Positions 57,488-64,000 of a stretch of 64,000 nt of DNA are shown here, one piece after another (within the stretch, counting starts at the first letter, position 1; each line of letters begins with the position of its first letter). Source of the DNA: Spiribacter sp. 2438. Its GTDB lineage: Bacteria; Pseudomonadota; Gammaproteobacteria; Nitrococcales; Nitrococcaceae. The stretch is taken from the NCBI RefSeq assembly GCF_009676705.1, contig NZ_CP046046.1:1302001-1366000 (forward strand), in the 5' to 3' direction. The notes under the pieces are model-generated. The model had not been told where the DNA came from and did not search any database. It was given only the letters and a program-made list of their open reading frames with translations. Both the position numbers and the translations under genes were made by a program.

Positions 57488-59584
57488 ATGGCAAGGCTTT
57501 CCACCATGGATGCACCGGATCTCCACAACCCCGAGCTCTACACCAACCGCCAGATCAGTCTGCTGGAATTCAACCGCCGAGTGCTCGCCCAGGCGGAGGA
57601 CACTCGGACGCCTTTGCTGGAGCGGCTCAAGTTTCTCTGCATCGCCAGCTCCAATCTGGATGAATTCTTCGAGATCCGGGTAGCGGGTCTGCGCCAGGCC
57701 CAGGAAATGGGGGTGTCGCAGAGCGGTCCGGATGGACGAACCCCTCAGGAAGTCCTGCGCGACATCAGCCAACGGGCCCACGGGCTGGTGGACACTCAGT
57801 ATCAGCTGCTCAACGACGGTCTGATGCCGGCCCTGGCCGAGGCCGGCATTCGGTTTCTGCGCCGGGATGAGTGGAGCGCCGAGCAGCAACGCTGGATCCG
57901 GGAGTACTTCGAAAATTCCCTGCTGCCGATTCTCACGCCCATGGGACTGGATCCGAGCCATCCGTTCCCGCAGGTGCTGAACAAAAGCTTGAACTTCATC
58001 GTGTCGCTGGAAGGCCGGGACGCCTTTGGCCGCAACAGCGGCATGGCGGTGGTGCAGGCGCCTCGTGCCCTGCCCCGGATTATCCAGCTGCCGCCAGGCG
58101 AGCCGGGTAACGGCCCCCACGACTTCGTTTTTCTCTCGTCGATCATTCATGCCCATGTCTCCGACCTGTTTCTCGGCATGGAAGCCACGGGTTGCTATCA
58201 GTTTCGGGTCACACGCAACAGTGACCTCTACGTGGACGAGGAAGAGGTGGATGACCTGCTCCGGGCCATGGAGGGCGAGCTGCAGTCCCGCCGCTATGGC
58301 GATGCGGTGCGCCTGGAAGTGGCATCTAACTGCCCGGAGCACATGGCCCGGTTCCTGCTCCAGGAGTTCGAGCTGGAGGAAGAGGCCCTCTACCAGGTGG
58401 ATGGTCCGGTCAACCTGAACCGCCTGCTGGCGGTCTGCGATCTGGTGGATCGACCCGACCTGAAATACCCGGGCTTCACGCCCGGGGTGCCGCCCGCCGC
58501 CCACCACGGCATGGACCTGTTCAAGACCATGCGCCGGGGTGACCTGCTGTTGCACCACCCGTTCGAGTCGTTTGCGCCGGTGGTGGAAATGCTGCGCCAG
58601 GCTGCCCAGGACACGGACGTGCTGGCCATCAAGCAGACCCTCTATCGAACCGGTCCGGACTCGGCGGTGGTCAACCACCTGGTGACCGCCGCCCGGGCCG
58701 GCAAGGAAGTCACCGTGGTGATTGAGCTGCGGGCACGCTTTGACGAAGAAGCCAATATCCAACTGGCCAATCGCCTTCAGGAAGCCGGCGCCCACGTGGT
58801 GTACGGCGTGGTCGGGCACAAGACCCACGCCAAGATGATGCTGGTGGTTCGGCGTGAGGGACGCCGACTGCGCCACTATACCCACCTGGGTACCGGCAAC
58901 TACCACTCCCGCACGGCGCGCCTCTACACCGACTACGGATTGCTCACGGCCAATGCCGCCATCGGCGAAGATGTCCACCGGGTGTTCATGCAGCTCACCA
59001 GCCTGGGAAAGGTCTCAGAGCTGACGCATCTGCTGGAGTCCCCTTTTTCCCTGCATCAGGGGATGCTGGATCGTATTGCCCGGGAGCAGGCCCATGCCGA
59101 AGCGGGCCGTCCGGCCCGATTGGTGGCCAAGGTCAACTCGCTGGTGGAGCCGCGGGTGATACGGGCCCTGTACAGCGCCTCCCGTGCCGGGGTGCGCATC
59201 GAGCTTATCGTGCGGGGCATGTGCAGCCTGCGCCCGGGGTTGCCCGGAGTCAGCGACAACATCCAGGTGCGATCCATTGTTGGCCGCTTCCTGGAGCACA
59301 CCCGGGTCTTTCTTTTCGAGAACAATGGCGAACCCGAGGTGTTCTGTGCCTCGGCGGACTGGATGGAGCGCAATTTCTTCCGCCGGGTGGAAACCGGCTT
59401 CCCCCTGTTGGAAAAATCGCTCCGGGATCGCGTCATCAACGATCTCGAAACCTATCTCCAGGACAACACCCAGGCCTGGGTGCTGGGCACCGACGGCGAA
59501 TACACACGACTGCAGCCGGAGGGCGACCAAACCCCGCTCAGCGCCCAGCAGACCCTGCTGGAGACCTACAGCGACGACCACTGA
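57488..59584 (+). CDS. ppk1: Polyphosphate kinase 1
   Basis: PPK1 (698 aa; E. coli 688) makes polyphosphate from ATP. It has RQISLLEFNRRVLAQAED at the N-terminus, SNLDEFFEIRVAGL, the phosphorylated His in GHKTHAKMMLV near 446, and the second conserved His in VGRFLEHTRVFLF near 604. ATG 57488 or 57506 could start it. It converges on ppx with 14 nt between the stops, so synthesis and degradation genes are paired but oppositely transcribed. Confidence 0.96.
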   Translation: MARLSTMDAPDLHNPELYTNRQISLLEFNRRVLAQAEDTRTPLLERLKFLCIASSNLDEFFEIRVAGLRQAQEMGVSQSGPDGRTPQEVLRDISQRAHGLVDTQYQLLNDGLMPALAEAGIRFLRRDEWSAEQQRWIREYFENSLLPILTPMGLDPSHPFPQVLNKSLNFIVSLEGRDAFGRNSGMAVVQAPRALPRIIQLPPGEPGNGPHDFVFLSSIIHAHVSDLFLGMEATGCYQFRVTRNSDLYVDEEEVDDLLRAMEGELQSRRYGDAVRLEVASNCPEHMARFLLQEFELEEEALYQVDGPVNLNRLLAVCDLVDRPDLKYPGFTPGVPPAAHHGMDLFKTMRRGDLLLHHPFESFAPVVEMLRQAAQDTDVLAIKQTLYRTGPDSAVVNHLVTAARAGKEVTVVIELRARFDEEANIQLANRLQEAGAHVVYGVVGHKTHAKMMLVVRREGRRLRHYTHLGTGNYHSRTARLYTDYGLLTANAAIGEDVHRVFMQLTSLGKVSELTHLLESPFSLHQGMLDRIAREQAHAEAGRPARLVAKVNSLVEPRVIRALYSASRAGVRIELIVRGMCSLRPGLPGVSDNIQVRSIVGRFLEHTRVFLFENNGEPEVFCASADWMERNFFRRVETGFPLLEKSLRDRVINDLETYLQDNTQAWVLGTDGEYTRLQPEGDQTPLSAQQTLLETYSDDH

Positions 59585-59598
59585 CCGGCTGGCCGGAG

Positions 59599-61116
59599 TT
59601 ACTCGATTCGCAGGCTGACCCCGGCGCGGGCCAGATAGTCCGCCTCCTCCTCAAGGTCGGCGGAGATCAGCGGCCGCTGGGACAGCCACTCCCTGCCAAA
59701 CTTCAGCGTGATGGTGGTGCCGTCGGCTGTGACCCGCCGGGGAACGACGATCTCGGGATTGCGTGCCCGATTCAGCACCACGGACAGCCGCAGCAGAACC
59801 GCCAGCCGAAGGGCCGGCGCCTGCCAGTCCGCCGGCAGCTCCTCGAATGCCCAAACCGGCAACTTGCGGCGGTGGACCCGAACCAGCGTGGCCAGCAGGC
59901 TCTGCTCCTCGCGAGAAAACCCCGCCAGGTCGCTGTGATGGAGGATATAGGCGCCATGCTTGTGATACTGGCTGTGCGAAATATCCAGGCCGACCTCATG
60001 CAACCGAGCCGCCCAGATCAACATGTCTTTGAACCCGCGCGTGGATGACGGCTCGGCCACTGGCGCCTGAGTGTGCAAAGCTTCAACGGTGGCGGCCACT
60101 CGCCGGGCCTGTTCATCATCCACGTGATAGCGGGTCGCCAGCGCCGTGACCGTGGCCTCACGCACATCTTCATGGCGGATGCGGCCGAGCAGATCGAATA
60201 ACAGGCCTTCCCGCAGGGCTCCATCCGACGCTTCCATGTGCTCGAGCTTCAGGGCCTGGAGGATCCCCGACAACACCGCCACCCCCCCGGCAATCACCTC
60301 GGCCCGGGACCGGCCGACGCCGTTCAGCGACAGCCGGTGGACGTGACCCGCCTCGAGCAGCGCCTTTCTGAGCCTCGCCAGGCCATCAGGATCGATGCCA
60401 CTGTCACTCCAGCCGTTCACCCGCAGACAGCGCTCCACCGCGCGAATCGTGCCGGAGGCGCCGATGACCCGATCCCAGCCGATGCGCCGGTAGCGCTGGA
60501 CAATGGGTTCGAGTTCGCGTCGGGCATGCAGCTCGGCCCGCGCCATGCGCTTTTCGGTAATGGCCCCATCCGCGAAGTGACGGGCCGTGGTGCTGACACA
60601 GCCCATGTGCAGGCTTTCCATCTCCCGGGCCGCGAACGCTTTACCGATGATCAACTCCGTGCTGCCGCCACCAATGTCCACCACCAAACGCTGCCGATCA
60701 TCATCCGCAATGCTGTGGGCAACACCCAGATAGATCAGCCGGGCTTCCTCGTAACCGGAAACGATTTCGATGGGATAACCGAGGGCCGACTCGGCGTCGG
60801 CCAGAAAGCCTCGCCGGTGACGCAGCTGACGGAGGGTATTCGTGCCCACCGCGCGCACCGCATGCACTGGCAGCCCCTGCAGGCGCTGTCCAAAGCGCGC
60901 CAGACACTCCAGGGCCCGGCGGCGTGCATCGCCATCCAGATGGTTCTTGCTGTCGAGGCCGGCGGCCAGCCGGACGGACTCACGGATGCGGTCAGTGATC
61001 ACCAGACCCTGGGGCTGGGGCCGGGCTACAATCATGTGAAAACTGTTGGACCCGAGGTCGGCAGCCGCCACCTCGGGACTGTCCGGCTCAGCTGGCGGCG
61101 ATTTTTTCTTCGCCAT
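59599..61116 (-). CDS. ppx: Exopolyphosphatase (Ppx/GppA family)
   Basis: Ppx (505 aa; E. coli 513) removes phosphate from polyphosphate ends; relatives hydrolyse pppGpp. It has the ASKHA phosphate-binding segments AADLGSNSFHMIVAR (near 19-33), VRAVGTNTLRQ, VVDIGGGSTELIIG and IGASGTIRAVERC, then the C-terminal HD-like region (AARLHEVGLDISHSQYHKHGAYIL, landmark). ATG 61116 begins MAKKKS; it overlaps the upstream GGDEF gene by 29 nt and has no Shine-Dalgarno, so it probably depends on translational coupling. Confidence 0.94.
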   Translation of the reverse strand: MAKKKSPPAEPDSPEVAAADLGSNSFHMIVARPQPQGLVITDRIRESVRLAAGLDSKNHLDGDARRRALECLARFGQRLQGLPVHAVRAVGTNTLRQLRHRRGFLADAESALGYPIEIVSGYEEARLIYLGVAHSIADDDRQRLVVDIGGGSTELIIGKAFAAREMESLHMGCVSTTARHFADGAITEKRMARAELHARRELEPIVQRYRRIGWDRVIGASGTIRAVERCLRVNGWSDSGIDPDGLARLRKALLEAGHVHRLSLNGVGRSRAEVIAGGVAVLSGILQALKLEHMEASDGALREGLLFDLLGRIRHEDVREATVTALATRYHVDDEQARRVAATVEALHTQAPVAEPSSTRGFKDMLIWAARLHEVGLDISHSQYHKHGAYILHHSDLAGFSREEQSLLATLVRVHRRKLPVWAFEELPADWQAPALRLAVLLRLSVVLNRARNPEIVVPRRVTADGTTITLKFGREWLSQRPLISADLEEEADYLARAGVSLRIE

Positions 61117-62164
61117 CACTGCGGGCCCGCTCGATGAGTTTCCAGACGTCGTCGCCGGGCTCCATGGACGCCATGCCCACCGCGCAGCGGAGACTGAAAC
61201 GGGCTGGCAAGCCGCTGAAGCGGCTGGATTCGACACAGTTGCGGAGTCGACCGGCAACCCGCTGACCTTCCGGCGCTGGCGCATCCGGCAGGACCACCAG
61301 AAACTCTTCGCCGCCGTAGCGGCCCAGACCGTCAATGTCCCGTACACAGCCCTTGAGGCGACGAGCCACTTCCTTGAGCACCTCATCGCCGGCGGGGTGA
61401 CCGAACTCGCGATTGACCCGCTTGAACTGCACCAGATCAATCATGATGACTGCCAGGGGCTGATCCAGGCGTTCCGCCCGCTCCATCTCCTGAACCAGGT
61501 AACCGACCATGGCGGAACGATTGCTGATGCCGGTGAGCGGATCCAGCACGCGCAGGTCGTGAACCTGCTCGAGGGCGCGCTGCAGCTCGATCTGCCGCTC
61601 CCGGAGTGAGCGCCTCAGATTACTGACGTGACTGGCAAAAAAACCACCACACGGGACCAGGGTGCTGAGCGCCGCCAGGTGAAGAAGCTCCACCTGAGCA
61701 TTAAAGGCTTCAGGGCGCTGCTGCCAGACGGCGGCAATGGCCGTGGCGTAGCAGAACAGCGCAAATCCGCCGAGGGCGGTGAACTGCCGGGGATTCAGAC
61801 GAAGAACGCCGAACATCAACAGCACCAGAAACAGCAGCAACATGCCGCCCCGCCCGCCATCCAGCAGATACATCACCGCCCCCATGATCAGACAGACCAT
61901 GAACATCTGAGGCCCGGTCATGCTGGGGTCGGCAAAGCGTTCATTGCGGCCGCTGCGTAGCAGAGCGTAAAGGCCGGCATTAACCAGCACGATCAGCAGG
62001 GTCAGGAACCGCCATTCGTTCCAGGCTAGCAGGCCCTGACGGACGTACAGGCCAAGCAGGGCAACGGCCAGCGCGTAAACCATCGCCGCCATCAGGAATC
62101 GCCGCACCCGCAGTGATTGACGCGGATCGGCCTGCGGCAGTATCGGACCCAGCGGGACGTTCAC
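61088..62164 (-). CDS. Membrane-bound diguanylate cyclase (GGDEF)
   Basis: The 358-residue protein has six predicted TM helices (about 24-180) and a short coiled coil before a GGDEF domain. The active site is intact: RYGGEEFLVVLPDA near 282-290, with MIDLVQFKRVNREFGHPAGDEVLK before it. The RxxD inhibitory I-site is present (RDID, five residues before GGEEF). It should make c-di-GMP in response to an unknown membrane signal. GTG start overlaps the DUF2721 stop (GTGA); the 3' end overlaps ppx by 29 nt. Confidence 0.92.
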   Translation of the reverse strand: MNVPLGPILPQADPRQSLRVRRFLMAAMVYALAVALLGLYVRQGLLAWNEWRFLTLLIVLVNAGLYALLRSGRNERFADPSMTGPQMFMVCLIMGAVMYLLDGGRGGMLLLFLVLLMFGVLRLNPRQFTALGGFALFCYATAIAAVWQQRPEAFNAQVELLHLAALSTLVPCGGFFASHVSNLRRSLRERQIELQRALEQVHDLRVLDPLTGISNRSAMVGYLVQEMERAERLDQPLAVIMIDLVQFKRVNREFGHPAGDEVLKEVARRLKGCVRDIDGLGRYGGEEFLVVLPDAPAPEGQRVAGRLRNCVESSRFSGLPARFSLRCAVGMASMEPGDDVWKLIERARSDGEEKIAAS

Positions 62165-62589
62165 GGCGGGGACTCCATTTCGGACAACTGAATGTTGAGC
62201 GCCGTCACCGAAATCCAGATCTCGCGAACGGACAACAGCAGCGAAACCATCATCAGTCCCAGACTGACCCCGAACAGGCCGCGGGCTGCCACCGTGGCAC
62301 CCGCAAAAAGCAGAAATATGCTGCTGGTCGCGAACAGAAGACTGCCGACGCCGGCGGCCTGCATGTATTGAATCAGGCGAACACGCCGACGGAGGTTGTC
62401 GATTTGCGCCAGAAGGCTCTGCCGCTGGGTGTTGGCGTACTGGGACTGCAGATCCCGAATCAGCGAGGCCAACGCCAGAAAGCGGTTGGTGTACGCCAGC
62501 AGCAGCAGAGAGACGGCGGGGAACAGCAACGACGGCGTCGCCAGGGTCAACTCCGCCGCCTGGCCGCTGATGGTGTCGACGTTAACCAC
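62161..62589 (-). CDS. DUF2721 membrane protein
   Basis: The 142-residue protein matches the DUF2721 pattern: a first membrane helix (LLFPAVSLLLLAYTNRFLALASLIRDL), a polar helical linker with QRQSLLAQIDNLRRRVRLIQYMQ, and two more hydrophobic helices. No function is known. I chose GTG 62589 (VVNVDTISGQ) with GAGAGGGA ahead; it overlaps the upstream stop by 8 nt. An in-frame ATG at 62637 is possible but would overlap the upstream gene much more. Confidence 0.78.
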   Translation of the reverse strand: MVNVDTISGQAAELTLATPSLLFPAVSLLLLAYTNRFLALASLIRDLQSQYANTQRQSLLAQIDNLRRRVRLIQYMQAAGVGSLLFATSSIFLLFAGATVAARGLFGVSLGLMMVSLLLSVREIWISVTALNIQLSEMESPP

Positions 62590-63139
62590 CCGATTGAGAT
62601 CCCTCTCGAATGCCCGAGAGCTCTTCACGCAGCTCATCGAATCGCTCGATCATCGCCGGCGCCTCCGGGTCAATCTCGCCCATGACCTCGATCAACTGAT
62701 CCCGCAGACGGGCTTCGGCCTGCTGGACTTCGCGGTCCTGCATGGCCTCCTCCCGCGCTTGCATCACCTGACGTCGAGACTCCTGATAGGCCTCCAGCAG
62801 ATCGGCCCGCTCCGGACTGTCAGCCTCCATGCCCCGCAACTCCCCGGCCATTGACCGCAGCTCGCGAAGGGCACCACGGGGCGACGCCAGACCCGCCTCC
62901 TGCATCTTCACCGTCACCAGATCTTCCAGTTCTTCCTGTAGGGTCGCCAGACCCGGGTTCTCGGCCAGCGCCTGTTCGCGGAGCGCGGTGAGGTCTTCGA
63001 GGAGCTCATTGGCCTCGGCCACCATGGCCTCCTGCTCACCCGGCAGCGCCTCGCCCGTGGCCGGACCCGGCAACGCCAGGATGCCCATTAAAGCCATCGC
63101 CGCCATAAACGCCGAGGCTGATATTCGGAATGCCGCCAT
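62582..63139 (-). CDS. Secreted coiled-coil protein of unknown function
   Basis: The 185-residue protein has a signal peptide (ASAFMAAMALMGILALPGPATG; cleavage near residue 31) and a Glu/Ala/Arg-rich, almost wholly helical mature part with heptad-like patterns (LREQALAENPGLATLQEELEDLV, RADLLEAYQESRRQVMQAREEA). It is likely periplasmic. I do not recognise a family. CCGGAG lies seven bases before the ATG. It heads an operon with DUF2721, GGDEF and ppx genes. Confidence 0.72.
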   Translation of the reverse strand: MAAFRISASAFMAAMALMGILALPGPATGEALPGEQEAMVAEANELLEDLTALREQALAENPGLATLQEELEDLVTVKMQEAGLASPRGALRELRSMAGELRGMEADSPERADLLEAYQESRRQVMQAREEAMQDREVQQAEARLRDQLIEVMGEIDPEAPAMIERFDELREELSGIREGSQSGG

Positions 63140-63302
63140 CACAGACTCCGGTGCCAGTACTTGCATTAATCCGAACGCACGGTATCAGCGCGGTACCGCT
63201 GAATGTCAATCAGTCCATGAAACGGCCGATGGCTTATAGTGCCGCCATGACGACCATGACGCCAATCCCGTCTGCCGACGCTTCAGAGACTAAGTGCCAG
63301 GG

Positions 63303-64000
63303 TCACCCGCTGTGGGGTATTTTCATGTCCACCACCAGCGGATCGTGGTCACTGGCGCGCCAGACGTCGTCACCCTCCTCGATCAGATAGACCGGCTCGT
63401 CCGCATTCACCGACCAGATACGCAGCCGCTGGATCTTTTCCGCTGCGGCCGCATTGGCAAAAACATGATTCAGATAGCCGGCGCGGCCGCGGAACACGTA
63501 GTTGTAACGCTGCGCCGGAGGCACATGACGGGCCAGCTGATTCGCCAGGCCGACATCCTCGAGAACGCGGGCGGGTGCCTCCCGGGCATAGGCATTGAGA
63601 TCCCCCGTCACCAGTAGCGGCACCGCCTCCATTGCCTCCGGTGACAACCATTCACCCAGCCATTCCACCAAAGCCTCGGACTGCCCGCGACGACGCTCGG
63701 CCCAGCATCCCTCCCCCCGGTCGATGTCGCCGGCATCCGGGCAACGGGTCCGGGACTTGAAATGGGCACCGGCGACCGCCAGCTGTTGACCGCTTTCGTG
63801 CCGGAACAGGGCCACCACGGGATCACGGGGGTGAATCGCGGCCACCTGACGGCCGGCACGGATCAGCTCCATTCGATCCGGGCGGTAGAGAATCACGGTA
63901 CGGATCACAGCCGGACTCCGCGGGGTGAGCACCGCCTGGTAATGCCGCCGTGGTGGCTCGGACTCGTTCACCAGATCCAGGAAATCCACCACCACGGCGG
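63303..64000 (-). CDS. Endonuclease/exonuclease/phosphatase family protein, ExeM-like (5' end outside window)
   Basis: The visible 232 C-terminal residues belong to the DNase I-like fold. Motifs present are VAGAHFKSRT (His-Lys-Ser), RRRGQSEALVEWL, LLVTGDLNAYAREAP (Asp/Asn metal and catalytic residues), YNYVFRGRAGYLNHVFAN and RASDHDPLVVDM (the final Asp-His). The GDLNAY and HFKS segments resemble extracellular nucleases such as ExeM. The start and any signal peptide lie beyond base 64000. It lies 163 nt upstream (in its own direction, downstream) of the secreted protein gene, with no clear terminator seen. Confidence 0.82.
   Translation of the reverse strand, partial: AVVVDFLDLVNESEPPRRHYQAVLTPRSPAVIRTVILYRPDRMELIRAGRQVAAIHPRDPVVALFRHESGQQLAVAGAHFKSRTRCPDAGDIDRGEGCWAERRRGQSEALVEWLGEWLSPEAMEAVPLLVTGDLNAYAREAPARVLEDVGLANQLARHVPPAQRYNYVFRGRAGYLNHVFANAAAAEKIQRLRIWSVNADEPVYLIEEGDDVWRASDHDPLVVDMKIPHSG

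Noticed and set aside
57392-58978. Long open frame (528 codons) antisense to ppk1
   Set aside because: Same GC-bias artefact; ppk1 on the other strand is complete and conserved.

Overview
This 64 kb window is ordinary chromosome from a high-GC gammaproteobacterium. Gene order is the conserved gammaproteobacterial one in several places: ftsK-lolA-rarA-crcB-serS, aat-bpt-infA next to clpA/clpS, dnaX-ybaB-recR, mutS-fdxA, and gltX beside tRNA-Ala/tRNA-Glu. A BCCT compatible-solute transporter paired with a universal stress protein and several acidic protein tails suggest a halophile. My best guess is the Ectothiorhodospiraceae (Spiribacter-like), but this is inference. I see no prophage, IS element, CRISPR array or defence island. 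No gene-free stretch exceeds about 210 bases, so this is a compact genome.

Layout: 1-2.5 kb has an exonuclease 3' end, a BCCT transporter and Usp. 2.6-5.5 kb has recR, ybaB, dnaX and the 4.5S RNA gene. 5.5-13.8 kb has a chromate transporter, a Ubi-type hydroxylase, opgH, lon with a sigma32-like promoter, and an 8-oxoguanine-deaminase-like amidohydrolase. 13.9-19.7 kb has trpB2, tRNA-Glu, tRNA-Ala, gltX, tRNA-Val, a Tas-type aldo-keto reductase, a LysR regulator and a DUF1127 protein. 19.8-28.1 kb has a YhaO/YhaN-like nuclease-ATPase pair fused by ATGA overlaps to mutS, then fdxA and xerD. 28.1-33.1 kb has a slipin and a Fur-box-controlled ferric iron ABC system whose three genes are split over both strands. 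33.2-42.8 kb has hisC, a MATE exporter, a queuosine-precursor transporter and the ftsK-lolA-rarA-crcB-serS-GNAT operon. 42.9-48.5 kb has a FemAB-like acyltransferase, aat, bpt, infA, clpA and clpS, which together form a complete N-degron pathway. 48.5-57.5 kb has mnmA-hflD, acnA, glcB, sthA and a thioesterase. 57.5-64 kb has ppk1 converging on an overlapping operon of a secreted coiled-coil protein, a DUF2721 membrane protein, a diguanylate cyclase and ppx, then a DNase I-like nuclease cut by the window edge.

Patterns above the gene level: (i) at least five genes or operons (dnaX, hisC, yhhQ, ftsK, mnmA) have a sigma70 -10 hexamer ending 7-8 nt before the ATG, which predicts leaderless mRNAs; (ii) five convergent gene pairs share their stop codons in a CTAG/CTAA tetranucleotide; (iii) a FadR/GlcC/PdhR-type palindrome lies between glcB and sthA, and a near copy lies between clpS and mnmA. 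The best candidates for undescribed biology are the YhaO-YhaN-MutS unit, whose ATPase has an unassigned C-terminal domain, and the secreted protein-DUF2721-GGDEF-Ppx operon, which would tie c-di-GMP to polyphosphate turnover.
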